NCBI RefSeq assembly: GCF_003385115.1
Contig: NZ_QUNI01000002.1
Coordinates: forward strand, 310,001 to 374,000
DNA from: Flavobacterium aquicola
GTDB taxonomy: Bacteria > Bacteroidota > Bacteroidia > Flavobacteriales > Flavobacteriaceae
DNA: 64,000 nucleotides
Direction: 5' to 3'
In this document: piece after piece, positions 1 through 7,803 of the stretch
Layout: each line of letters opens with the position of its first letter
How positions within the stretch are numbered: the first letter of the stretch is position 1
Translations under genes and position numbers: made by a program
Notes under the pieces: generated by a model
Told to the model about the DNA's origin: nothing
Database searches by the model: none
Seen by the model: the letters and a program-made list of their open reading frames with translations, nothing else

Positions 1-1
1 G

Positions 2-1543
2 TTTATCGGAAAAGATGTTTTCCCAAAAGTCAATTCCAGCCAGTTTCAGCTGCGACTGCGCGCTCCCGACGGAACCCGTCTGGAACGTACTGAAGAAAAA
101 GCCATTTTAGTTTTGAAAGAACTGAAGAAAATGGTCGGCACTGAACATATAGGAATATCGTCTGTTTATGTGGGTCAGCACCCGTCTTTGTTCTCGATTA
201 ACCCAATTTATCTGTTCATGGCGGGTTCTCACGAAGCTGTTTTTCAGGTGAGTCTTAAAGATTATCATGCCGATATGGATGAATTTAAAGACGAGTTCCG
301 AGCGCGAATCAAAAAGATACTGCCGGATGTAAAAATGACTTTCGAGCCTATCGAATTAACCGATAAGGTTTTGAGTCAGGGCTCTCCTACTCCAATCGAA
401 ATCCGAATTGCAGGAAAAGACAAAAAACGAAATGAAACCTATGCAAATCAAATCGTAGATAAGCTTAATAAAATAGACTATTTCCGTGATGTGCAGATTG
501 GCCAGCCGATTCATTATCCGGCGATGAATATTGATATTGACCGAACCCGTGCAGCCGAATTGGGCGTGGATATGGGTGATATTTCGCGTTCGCTGATTGC
601 TTCGACATCTTCCTCTCGATACACCGAGAAAAATACGTGGATTGATGAAAAATCAGGATTATCGGTAAACGTTCAGGTTCAGGTACCGCTTAATCAGATG
701 AAAAGCAAAACCGATATTGGAGAAATTCCGGTATTGAAAAACTCGCTTCGTCCCGTTTTGAGCGACGTTGCCAAAATCACACCTGGGTATGTAAGCGGTG
801 AAAACGACAATTTAGGTGCTATGCCGTATATTACGGTTACCGCCAACATCCATCAAACCGATTTGGGGACGGCGACAAAAGATGTGGATGCTGCGATCAG
901 TTCATTGGGCGAACTGCCACGCGGTTTATTCATCACGCCAATTGGAATGAGTAAAGTATTGAGCGAAACATTAAGCAGTTTACAAGTTGGTTTATTAGTT
1001 GCCATCTTTGTAATCTTCTTAATGTTGGCTGCTAATTTTCAGTCGTTCAAAGTTTCACTTGTGATTTTAACCACAGTTCCGGCGGTAGTTTTAGGTGCCT
1101 TATTGATGCTGACGATTACCGGCTCAACGCTGAATTTACAATCGTATATGGGAATCATTATGTCAGTTGGGGTTTCGATTGCCAATGCTGTTTTATTGGT
1201 TACCAATGCCGAACAATTGCGAAAAATAAACGGCAATGCACTCGAATCAGCGCGTGAAGCGGCGGCCTTGCGTCTTCGTCCGATTATCATGACTTCGGTG
1301 GCGATGATTGCGGGAATGTTACCGATGGCGATTGGTCACGGCGAAGGAGGCGATCAGGTTTCACCGTTGGGAAGAGCCGTTATTGGCGGACTGTTATTCT
1401 CCACCTTTGCGGTGTTATTGATACTGCCGCTGATTTTTGCCTGGGCGCAGGAACATACCACAACACAATCCGTTTCTTTGGATCCTGAAGACGAAGAAAG
1501 CATCCATTATATCTCATCATTAAAATCTAACAATGAAAAATAA
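2..1543 (+). CDS. RND-family efflux pump inner-membrane subunit, 3' part only
   Basis: This is the C-terminal half of a proton-driven RND transporter (AcrB/CusA-like), the inner-membrane pump of a tripartite efflux system. The frame is open from the left window edge, so the gene starts outside. About 513 residues are visible, against about 1,000-1,050 in a full RND protein. The first part is soluble porter-domain sequence. From about position 960 come several long hydrophobic segments, including the conserved stretch around GSTLNLQSYMGIIMSVGVS, followed by polar LRPIIMTS. The last codons overlap the start of the adaptor gene at 1533, so the two are co-transcribed. The adaptor follows the pump, the reverse of the common adaptor-pump order. 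The substrate cannot be told from this part; the sequence lacks an obvious metal-type signature, but the TM4 region is missing. Confidence 0.93.
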   Translation, partial: FIGKDVFPKVNSSQFQLRLRAPDGTRLERTEEKAILVLKELKKMVGTEHIGISSVYVGQHPSLFSINPIYLFMAGSHEAVFQVSLKDYHADMDEFKDEFRARIKKILPDVKMTFEPIELTDKVLSQGSPTPIEIRIAGKDKKRNETYANQIVDKLNKIDYFRDVQIGQPIHYPAMNIDIDRTRAAELGVDMGDISRSLIASTSSSRYTEKNTWIDEKSGLSVNVQVQVPLNQMKSKTDIGEIPVLKNSLRPVLSDVAKITPGYVSGENDNLGAMPYITVTANIHQTDLGTATKDVDAAISSLGELPRGLFITPIGMSKVLSETLSSLQVGLLVAIFVIFLMLAANFQSFKVSLVILTTVPAVVLGALLMLTITGSTLNLQSYMGIIMSVGVSIANAVLLVTNAEQLRKINGNALESAREAAALRLRPIIMTSVAMIAGMLPMAIGHGEGGDQVSPLGRAVIGGLLFSTFAVLLILPLIFAWAQEHTTTQSVSLDPEDEESIHYISSLKSNNEK

Positions 1544-2615
1544 AATTATACTATCGACAGCGCTATTCCTTATAGCCTTATTTCTCTTAAACAGCTGTAA
1601 TTCCAAGAAAGAAGAAACTGCTGCTGTTACAGAAATCGAACCTAAAACAGAAACCTTTCTTCTGCAAAAAGAAAAACTAACCACCGAACTGCGTTTGCCG
1701 GCCGAATTAACCGGTTTTCAGCAGGTGGATTTGTATGCCAAAGTAAGCAGTTTTGTGAAAATACTGAAAGTCGATATTGGTTCGAAAGTCAAAAAAGGAC
1801 AGCTTCTGATTGTTTTAGAAGCTCCCGAAATCAGTTCTCAACTGGCTGCAGCCGAATCAAGATTACGATCGATGGAAGCGATTTATGCTACCAGCAAAAG
1901 CACTTACAACCGTTTGTATGAAACGAGCAAAGTAGAAGGAACGATTTCCAAAAATGATCTGGAAATGGCCAGCGGTAAGAAAAATTCGGATTACGCCCAA
2001 TATCAGGCGGCGATTGCTGCGCACAAAGAAGTTTCGATTATGAGAGGCTATTTGGAGATCCGTGCTCCTTTTGACGGCGTTGTGGCAGCAAGAAACGTGA
2101 ATTTGGGAACCTTCGTTGGGCCTACTTCGAGTTCTCCATTATTGACAATTCAGCAGCAAGACAAACTGCGTTTGGCGGTTTCTATTCCGGAGCTGTACAC
2201 GGGTTATCTGCACCAGGGCGACGAAATGAGTTTTAATGTAAAATCACTGCCGGATACTTTCAAAGCGACTATACAGAGAATGTCCGGCGCTTTGGATTTG
2301 AAACTGCGTTCCGAAAGAGTCGAAATGGATGTGCACAACACCAAAGGCAATTTACTGCCGGGAATGGTTGCCGAAGTGGTTTTACCGCTGAACGCTAAAG
2401 ACAGCACTTTTGTAATACCAAAATCGGCATTCGTGAATGCTGCGGAAGGTACTTTTGTGATTAAAGTCGTAAACCACAAAGCCACCAGAATCGACGTTAA
2501 AAAAGGAAGAGAAATCGATGATAAAATTGAAATATTTGGTGATTTGAATTCAAAAGACAAACTGATAAAAATTGCTAGCGAAGAAATTAAAGAAGGTGAC
2601 GATATAAAAGAATAG
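1533..2615 (+). CDS. RND efflux periplasmic adaptor (membrane fusion) lipoprotein
   Basis: This is the periplasmic adaptor that links the RND pump encoded just upstream to an outer-membrane TolC-type channel. The N-terminus is a lipoprotein signal ending in LLNSC with Cys22 as the likely lipidated residue, so it should be anchored by lipid. It has the split biotinyl-lipoyl barrel typical of HlyD/MFP proteins: a first half around residues 65-100 (VDIGSKVKKGQLL) and a second half around MRGYLEIRAPFDGVVAARNV. An alpha-helical hairpin lies between them and a beta-barrel domain follows. The start ATG lies within the last codons of the pump gene (11-bp overlap). No TolC gene follows; a rho-independent terminator closes the operon at about 2651. 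Confidence 0.92.
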   Translation: MKNKIILSTALFLIALFLLNSCNSKKEETAAVTEIEPKTETFLLQKEKLTTELRLPAELTGFQQVDLYAKVSSFVKILKVDIGSKVKKGQLLIVLEAPEISSQLAAAESRLRSMEAIYATSKSTYNRLYETSKVEGTISKNDLEMASGKKNSDYAQYQAAIAAHKEVSIMRGYLEIRAPFDGVVAARNVNLGTFVGPTSSSPLLTIQQQDKLRLAVSIPELYTGYLHQGDEMSFNVKSLPDTFKATIQRMSGALDLKLRSERVEMDVHNTKGNLLPGMVAEVVLPLNAKDSTFVIPKSAFVNAAEGTFVIKVVNHKATRIDVKKGREIDDKIEIFGDLNSKDKLIKIASEEIKEGDDIKE

Positions 2616-2650
2616 TTTATTTATTTAATTTGGTTAATTTGGGGCGAAAG

Positions 2651-2684
2651 TGCTGTAAGACTTAGGTTTTACAGCATTTTTTTT
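2651..2684 (+). terminator. Rho-independent terminator after the RND operon
   Basis: A perfect 8-bp stem (tgctgtaa at 2651-2658 with ttacagca at 2669-2676) is followed directly by eight T residues. It lies 35 bases after the adaptor stop codon. Confidence 0.85.
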
Positions 2685-2800
2685 ATGGAGCTGATTACTT
2701 CGTCAGTTCGCTTAAAAATTGACATATTTAAAAGTTTGAGTAAAAACAAAATCAAAATAAAACCTTACATTTAGCACTAAATCCTTAATAAATTATATAG

Positions 2801-3715
2801 ATGTCAAGTTTATTAGATAAAACAGAATTTACTCAAGAAGATATTTTAGGAATAATTGCTTCAAGAACAGAAGAATCAATTAATATTGATTTTAAAGATG
2901 CTAGAGCATTATCATCTGGTGACGGTAAAGAAATTTCAAAAGATGTTAGTGCATTTGCAAATTCAGATGGTGGACTTATTTTTTATGGAATAAATGAAGA
3001 AAATCATGTAGCAACTAGTACTTCTTTTGTAGATGGAAATAAATATAATAAAGAATGGCTTGAGAATAAAATAACTTCGAACATACAACAACGAATTCAA
3101 AATTTATTAATTATGCCGGTACGTTTTGATAATGATGTTACCAAAACGGTGTATGTTGTCAAAATTCCTAAATCACCTAATAGTCCTCATTTAAACGGTG
3201 ATAACAAATATTACCGAAGATTTAATTTTAAGTCTGTACCAATGGAGGAATATGAAGTTAGAGATTCATATTTACGATTTTCTGCAAGTATGATTAAAAT
3301 AGATAGTTTTATTGTACAACTTGTTAATACAAATTATATAAATCGTTATGAATTCAAAATTGAAGTTCTCATAACTAATACAGGTAATCACGTCGCCGAA
3401 AAATATAAAATTGCTGCCATAATAAAAGCAACTATACAGGCGGAACTTACAGCTACAAATCCATATAGCCTCACGAATAATTTTGAGGAGGGTCGTATTT
3501 TGTCTACCAATGTAGTTCCTGCAATATTTCCAAGTGAAAAATTGAACATATTAACTTTCAACTTATCAATTCTTAATGAAAATATTTTAAAATTCATAGA
3601 AACTTCAACAATAGAATTTACAGTATTTAATCATGGTTCAATAAAAACATCTAGTAATAACCAAATTATAGGACAGATGAAAAAACTTGTAGAAAATAAT
3701 AATTTCCCCCGCTAG
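2801..3715 (+). CDS. AlbA_2/Schlafen-type putative DNA-binding protein
   Basis: The protein has 304 residues. The N-terminal half (about residues 15-150) matches the AlbA_2/Schlafen pattern: a Glu-rich start (RTEESINIDFKDA), then the conserved KDVSAFANSDGGLIFYGI stretch and a later NKYYRR motif. In bacteria this fold occurs in putative transcription regulators and some defence-associated proteins; the role here is unknown. The C-terminal half is a beta-rich region I do not recognise. The codon use is more AT-rich than that of the RND genes upstream, and the gene abuts a REP-like palindrome. Its last two codons and stop (CCC CGC TAG) lie inside that palindrome, so the original C-terminus was probably replaced. 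The neighbourhood (RAYT, REP copies) marks this as accessory DNA. Confidence 0.75.
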   Translation: MSSLLDKTEFTQEDILGIIASRTEESINIDFKDARALSSGDGKEISKDVSAFANSDGGLIFYGINEENHVATSTSFVDGNKYNKEWLENKITSNIQQRIQNLLIMPVRFDNDVTKTVYVVKIPKSPNSPHLNGDNKYYRRFNFKSVPMEEYEVRDSYLRFSASMIKIDSFIVQLVNTNYINRYEFKIEVLITNTGNHVAEKYKIAAIIKATIQAELTATNPYSLTNNFEEGRILSTNVVPAIFPSEKLNILTFNLSILNENILKFIETSTIEFTVFNHGSIKTSSNNQIIGQMKKLVENNNFPR

Positions 3716-3740
3716 CGCGAGCGTCCCGCTCGTGCCCGCA
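3707..3740 (+). repeat. REP-like palindrome, copy 1 (forward)
   Basis: This GC-rich element (ccccgctagcgcgagcg, then tcccgctcgtgcccgca) contains a short hairpin, cgagcg-tcc-cgctcg. It stands out sharply from the AT-rich surroundings. It directly precedes the RAYT gene and includes the stop codon of the upstream gene. An almost identical inverted copy lies just after the RAYT gene. Confidence 0.85.
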
Positions 3741-3767
3741 ATCTTGAGGAAAACTTATTTTAATACT

Positions 3768-4316
3768 ATGAGCGAAAAGTACAAGTTTGGAGAAAAATCG
3801 GGAGCTTATTTTATAAGTTTTGCTACAGTGAATTGGATAGATGTTTTTACAAGAGACGTTTATTTTTCGGCTATCACAGAATCTCTAGATTTTTGCAGAA
3901 AAAACAAAGGAATGGAAATTTATGGATATTTTATTATGCATAGTCATGTCCATTTAATCTTCCGTTCCGCATTAGGTGATCCATCAGGATTAATTAGAGA
4001 TTTCAAAGGCTTTACATCCAAAAAACTATTAAAATTAATAGAAGAAAATCCACAAGAAAGCAGAAAAGAATGGATGTTGTGGATGTTTGAAAGAGCAGGT
4101 AAAAAAAACAGCAATGTAACCTTTAGACAGTTTTGGCAGCAAAACAATCATCCAATTGAAATTTGGTCATTGAAAGTATTTGAACAAAAACTAAATTACA
4201 TTCATAATAACCCCGTTGAAGCAGGATTTGTAACAGATCCCATAGAATGGAAATATAGCAGTGCTAGAAATTATGGCAATAATGACCATACCATTCTGGA
4301 AATAGATATAAATTAA
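3768..4316 (+). mobile_element. REP-associated tyrosine transposase (RAYT, Y1_Tnp/TnpA_REP family)
   Basis: This 182-residue single-strand HUH-type nuclease belongs to the TnpA_REP family, domesticated relatives of IS200/IS605 transposases that are thought to mobilise REP palindromes. The HUH pair is His60-Val-His62 in MHSHVHLIF, with Ser where many relatives have Asn. The likely catalytic tyrosine is Tyr144 in KLNYIHNNPVEAGF, a hallmark RAYT motif, and the WKYSSARNY tail is also typical. I chose the ATG at 3768. An in-frame GTG at 3732 lies within the REP palindrome and would add residues not expected in the family. The gene is bracketed by inverted REP copies at 3707-3740 and 4321-4356, the usual arrangement for a RAYT. 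All recognised catalytic residues are present, so it may be active. Confidence 0.9.
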
Positions 4317-4320
4317 TTTT

Positions 4321-4356
4321 GATTACGGGCACGAGCGGGACGCTAGCGCTAGCAGA
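4321..4356 (-). repeat. REP-like palindrome, copy 2 (inverted)
   Basis: The reverse complement reads tctgctagcgctagcg, then tcccgctcgtgcccgtaatc. It matches copy 1 over almost its full length, including the trailing cgyaatc. With copy 1 it forms an inverted pair around the RAYT gene. Confidence 0.85.
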
Positions 4357-4410
4357 GGACAAGTACAAAACAAACGTAACCTTAAATAACAGAAATAAAT
4401 ATTTTAAAGT

Positions 4411-4998
4411 ATGAAAGAAAAACCCTCCAGCAAATCATTAAATCAGATAGAGCCATTCAATCAAGCACAAATTGATATGTGCAAAGGTTATGCAAATGGT
4501 TCTATTGGTGTTATAGTCTCAGGAGTTATTTGGCTCACATCTGCATTTACAGCAAATCAATATTCACCCAAAAAAGCAATTTGGACGCTCTTTATAGGAG
4601 GAATGTTTATCTATCCCATAAGTATAATAATTAGCAAGTTTATTGGACTTAACGGAACACACACGAAAGGTAATCAATTGGGAAATTTAGCTATGGAAGG
4701 GACAATATGGATGATTATGTGCTTACCACTTGCTTTTGGACTTTCATTGCAACATACAGAATGGTTTTTTCAAGCGATGCTTTTAATTATTGGTGGAAGA
4801 TATTTAACATTTTCGACAATATACGGTAATAAGATTTATTGGTTGCTGGGTGCTATTTTAGGCACCTCAGCATACTTATTATATAATTTTCAAGTTCAAT
4901 CCTTTGGTTCATTATTGACGGGTTCATTTATTGAAATTTCTTTTGGACTGTTTATGTTTCTATCATTTCGTAGTGGCAACATAAAAACTATGAAATAA
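4411..4998 (+). CDS. Small integral membrane protein (DUF7010-like, tentative)
   Basis: This 195-residue protein has about five to six hydrophobic segments, starting after a 25-residue polar N-terminus. Conserved-looking stretches are NQYSPKKAIWTLFIGGMFIYP near residue 55 and GRYLTFSTIYG near residue 130. It resembles a family of uncharacterised membrane proteins that I associate with DUF7010, but this is from memory. No function can be assigned. Its position is notable: it lies between REP copies 2 and 3, so the RAYT and this gene are each bounded by REP palindromes. Confidence 0.7.
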   Translation: MKEKPSSKSLNQIEPFNQAQIDMCKGYANGSIGVIVSGVIWLTSAFTANQYSPKKAIWTLFIGGMFIYPISIIISKFIGLNGTHTKGNQLGNLAMEGTIWMIMCLPLAFGLSLQHTEWFFQAMLLIIGGRYLTFSTIYGNKIYWLLGAILGTSAYLLYNFQVQSFGSLLTGSFIEISFGLFMFLSFRSGNIKTMK

Positions 4999-5008
4999 AT
5001 TGATTGAC

Positions 5009-5046
5009 ACCCCGCTGGCGCGAGCGTCCCGCTCGTGAACGCAAAG
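5009..5046 (+). repeat. REP-like palindrome, copy 3 (forward)
   Basis: The element reads ccccgctggcgcgagcg, then tcccgctcgtgaacgcaaa, and shares the hairpin core of copy 1 with only a few changes. It begins about 10 bases after the stop codon of the membrane-protein gene. Confidence 0.85.
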
Positions 5047-5150
5047 TAGAACATCATTTTAAACAATACTAAAGATAAAAGTAAGATCAAGTAACAATTG
5101 AAGGATAACCTACATAAAAGGATATTTTAGAATACTGTTGTCAGGATTGT

Positions 5151-5187
5151 GTATACGAGCCGGATGCTCGCACCAGCGCAGAGGACT
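5151..5187 (-). repeat. REP-like palindrome, copy 4 (inverted, diverged)
   Basis: The sequence tacgagccggatgctcg followed by caccagcgcagaggac is a diverged reverse-orientation copy. It keeps the gaggac end of copy 2 and a shortened hairpin (gagc/gctc). With copy 3 it forms a second inverted REP pair about 100 bases apart. Confidence 0.65.
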
Positions 5188-5226
5188 GCTATTGGCAAAA
5201 AAATATGAAAAAATAAATTTCTCGCT

Positions 5227-5295
5227 TAGCCCCGATTGCAGTGAAAATCCTTGTGTGCCGGGGTTCGGCACGCAAGATTATAACGAAAAGCGGGA
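5227..5295 (+). repeat. Interspersed hairpin element, copy A
   Basis: The element starts tagccccgattgcagtg, continues aaaatcctt, and ends aacgaaaagcggga. Its middle is an 11-bp hairpin (cttgtgtgccg / cggcacgcaag, one G-T pair, loop gggtt). Related copies lie at 7501, 28989 (inverted), 32205 (inverted, partial) and 52473. The remaining DNA of this 490-base gap (5047-5150 and 5296-5490) shows no gene. Confidence 0.8.
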
Positions 5296-5492
5296 CTGAA
5301 TTTCTTATAAAAATGAATTTTCTGCTCCTAAAATCACAAAACGCCCCCAAACCTATGTAACTATAAAACAGAATACTATGCTGCTCTATTGAACGAATGT
5401 TAATCAGTATGACCTACAAACGTAATAGAAAAAATATTTGAATTTCTTAACTATTGGATTGTTTTCTATAAATCGCACCTTATGCAAACGAT

Positions 5493-5500
5493 TAACTTTG
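5493..5500 (+). promoter_or_regulatory. -7 box of the alcohol dehydrogenase promoter
   Basis: TAACTTTG matches the Bacteroidota TAnnTTTG -7 consensus, 35 bases before the start codon at 5535. Confidence 0.6.
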
Positions 5501-5534
5501 TATAATGGAATAACTCACTTATAATAAAAAAAAT

Positions 5535-6590
5535 ATGGAAACTACAAATGTAAAAGCTTACGGAACCGCATCAGCCGATGCGCCTTTGGCACAGATGAAT
5601 ATCCAGCGCAGAACCGCCACAGCAAAGGATATTGAAATTGATATTTTGTATTGCGGTGTCTGCCACTCTGATCTGCACACTGCTAGAAACGACTGGGGAT
5701 TTACAACTTACCCAACAGTTGTTGGTCACGAAATTGTGGGGAAAGTGACCAAAGTAGGAAGCGAAGTAACGAAACTAAAAGTGGGTGATTTTGCAGCTGT
5801 GGGCTGTATGGTAGATTCGTGCCAGACCTGCGACAGCTGTAAACAGGATTTAGAGCAATACTGTTCTAATGGATTTACAGGAACGTATAATGGAAAAGAC
5901 AAACATTTGGGCGGAATGACCCTTGGCGGTTATTCGGAGAAAATTGTAGTTGAGGAACATTTTGTCTTGAAAGTGCCTGCGAATCTTAATCTGGCTGCCA
6001 CAGCACCTTTATTGTGTGCGGGAATTACAACCTGGTCACCGCTTCGCCACTGGAAAGCAGGGAAAGGAAGCAAAGTAGCCGTTGTAGGATTGGGCGGATT
6101 GGGTCACATGGCGATAAAACTGGCAAAAGGTCTAGGCGCCGAAGTAACGCTGTTTTCGAGAACTCCGGGCAAAGAAAAAGATGCTTTGGAACTGGGCGCT
6201 GATTCGGTGATAATTTCGACTGAGGCGGATCAAATGGGAGCTGTAAACGGGAAATTTGATTTAATTATCGATACCGTTCCTTACATTCATGACATCAATC
6301 CTTATATTGGAACTTTGAACACCAACGGAACTTTAGTAATTGTCGGTTATTTAGGAGGCATAGAACCGTTCCTGAATACAGTTCCGATGATAATGGGACG
6401 AAAATCGGTGGCGGGTTCTTTGATTGGCGGGATTGCCGAGACTCAGGAGATGCTCGACTTTTGCGGTGAACACAACATCGTTTCCGAAATTGAATTAATC
6501 AAAATGCAGGACATCAACGAGGCTTATGAAAGAATGCTGAAAAGTGATGTTCGTTACCGTTTTGTAATTGATATGGCCTCGCTTAAATAA
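5535..6590 (+). CDS. Zinc-dependent NAD(P)H alcohol/aldehyde reductase (YahK/cinnamyl-alcohol-dehydrogenase type)
   Basis: This is a medium-chain zinc dehydrogenase of 351 residues that interconverts alcohols and aldehydes with NAD(P)H. Catalytic zinc ligands are visible as Cys43 in CGVCHSD and His65-Glu66 in GHEIVG. The structural zinc site is the Cys cluster in CQTCDSCKQDLEQYC (residues about 96-110). The Rossmann motif is GLGGLG, followed by VTLFSRTPGK, which suggests NADP preference as in YahK and cinnamyl alcohol dehydrogenases. It is a single-gene unit with its own -7 box, and a shared terminator separates it from the convergent cytochrome c gene. The physiological substrate is unknown; detoxification of aldehydes is the usual guess for this subfamily. 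Confidence 0.92.
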   Translation: METTNVKAYGTASADAPLAQMNIQRRTATAKDIEIDILYCGVCHSDLHTARNDWGFTTYPTVVGHEIVGKVTKVGSEVTKLKVGDFAAVGCMVDSCQTCDSCKQDLEQYCSNGFTGTYNGKDKHLGGMTLGGYSEKIVVEEHFVLKVPANLNLAATAPLLCAGITTWSPLRHWKAGKGSKVAVVGLGGLGHMAIKLAKGLGAEVTLFSRTPGKEKDALELGADSVIISTEADQMGAVNGKFDLIIDTVPYIHDINPYIGTLNTNGTLVIVGYLGGIEPFLNTVPMIMGRKSVAGSLIGGIAETQEMLDFCGEHNIVSEIELIKMQDINEAYERMLKSDVRYRFVIDMASLK

Positions 6591-6639
6591 GCCAATGTCA
6601 TTCTAATTTTCTAAGAATCATTCGTATCTAAAAACTAAA

Positions 6640-6676
6640 AAACCGTTATCACTTTAAATTTAAGCGGTAACGGTTT
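6640..6676. terminator. Bidirectional terminator between convergent genes
   Basis: An 11-bp stem (aaaccgttatc / ggtaacggttt, one G-T pair) lies between the convergent dehydrogenase and cytochrome c genes, with A-rich DNA before and after. A diverged copy of this terminator and its flank lies at 10065. Confidence 0.75.
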
Positions 6677-6712
6677 GCTGAAAAAAAAATTATTCGGGTT
6701 ACTAATTCAAAA

Positions 6713-7114
6713 TTATTTTTTTTCTAATTCTCGTATATAATTGACCAGTTTCCAGCGCTGATCATCATTTAAAAGGTCAAAATAGGGAGCCATAGGTGCT
6801 CGGCCATTGGTTATTTTCCAGAAAATAGCTCCATCTGACTGGTTTTTTACATTTAACGCCACTAAGTTAGCAGGCTGAGGGCTTAAGGATTGGCCTGCTT
6901 CACCATTTCCCTGTCCATTATTTCCGTGACACAAAACACACATTTGGTCGAAGATTACTTTACCTTCATTTGCAGCTTTTTTATTTCCTACAAATGGGTT
7001 CGTTAAGGAGCTGCTATATTCTGGTGCCGACCAGCTTATTTCCTGCGCTATACTTGTTGTTCCTGACACAATTAGTAAAGCGAATACCGTTAGAAATCTG
7101 AATTCTGCTTTCAT
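6713..7114 (-). CDS. Periplasmic monohaem cytochrome c
   Basis: This is a 133-residue class I cytochrome c, probably a periplasmic electron carrier. It starts with a cleavable signal peptide (about residues 1-23, ending SIAQ). The haem site is Cys59-Val-Leu-Cys62-His63, followed by GNNGQGNGEAG. The likely axial methionine is Met108 in GRAPMAPYF, and the C-terminal helix ends DQRWKLVNYIRELEKK. The pattern fits the cytochrome_CBB3/cytochrome c family. It stands alone, with a TAAATTTG -7 box 26 bases upstream. A decayed duplicate of its 3' end and terminator lies about 3.4 kb away at 10065-10230. Confidence 0.9.
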   Translation of the reverse strand: MKAEFRFLTVFALLIVSGTTSIAQEISWSAPEYSSSLTNPFVGNKKAANEGKVIFDQMCVLCHGNNGQGNGEAGQSLSPQPANLVALNVKNQSDGAIFWKITNGRAPMAPYFDLLNDDQRWKLVNYIRELEKK

Positions 7115-7139
7115 GGTCTGAATGTTTTTAATTATGAAT

Positions 7140-7147
7140 CAAATTTA
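7140..7147 (-). promoter_or_regulatory. -7 box of the cytochrome c promoter
   Basis: On the minus strand the sequence is TAAATTTG, a match to TAnnTTTG, 26 bases before the start codon at 7114. Confidence 0.55.
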
Positions 7148-7500
7148 TGAAAACGTTATAGCAGGAAACCTGATATTTATCATGGAATCAATAAAACTCC
7201 AGACAAAAACCAAAATAACAGTACAAAAATTAGTATATTAAAAATAAAAACTTAATTAATTGCTTATTTGATATATTTTAGCACCAAACTGCCCACACAA
7301 TATCAATATAATTAACACAAAATGAGTTTTACTATTTTATGTTCTTTATCCAAATTACTGCTTTATCAGATACCCAGAAACTGCGGAGTTATAGCATATG
7401 AATGTATTGTTGCAAATGCAGGAAAGCATCAAAAAACCACTAACAGCAGCAATATTTTGTAAGAAACCGAATTAGAAAACAAAGTAATTTTTATCTCCTG

Positions 7501-7593
7501 ACCCCGATTACTTCGCTATACTTTTATTTTTTATCGGAATTCAGTAAACTTCGTTTGCGGGGTTTCAACACAAAAGATTGCAGCAGAGTGGGA
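7501..7593 (+). repeat. Interspersed hairpin element, copy C (degenerate)
   Basis: This is a decayed copy: the start accccgattacttcg and the end aaaagattgcagcagagtggga are recognisable, with a longer, altered middle. It lies in the 690-base gap between the cytochrome c and deacetylase genes. The rest of that gap shows only promoters and an unsupported 46-codon frame at 7322-7462. Confidence 0.6.
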
Positions 7594-7739
7594 CGATAAT
7601 TTGTTATGAAAATGAATTCTCTACTGCCAAAAGGCAAGATATTCAAAAGATTAGCTATTTACAGGATGATTATGATTTCTGCAAAAAAATATAATTTCAG
7701 TGATATAATACTATTTTTTCAAATTAAACGATAATTAAG

Positions 7740-7747
7740 TATGTTTG
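7740..7747 (+). promoter_or_regulatory. -7 box before the deacetylase/acetyltransferase pair
   Basis: TATGTTTG matches TAnnTTTG, about 57 bases before the start codon at 7804. Confidence 0.5.
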
Positions 7748-7803
7748 TAAAATAGTAAGGCTCTGATTTGCTTAAAAAATTAGAGTTTTTAATTTAAAAA
7801 TAC

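Noticed and set aside
3732..3767. GTG as the RAYT start
   Set aside because: The GTG lies inside the REP palindrome and adds 12 residues not typical of the family; the ATG at 3768 begins the conserved part.
7322..7462. 46-codon open frame in the cytochrome c/deacetylase gap
   Set aside because: No ribosome-binding signal, signal peptide, conserved motif or terminator; chance length in AT-rich DNA.
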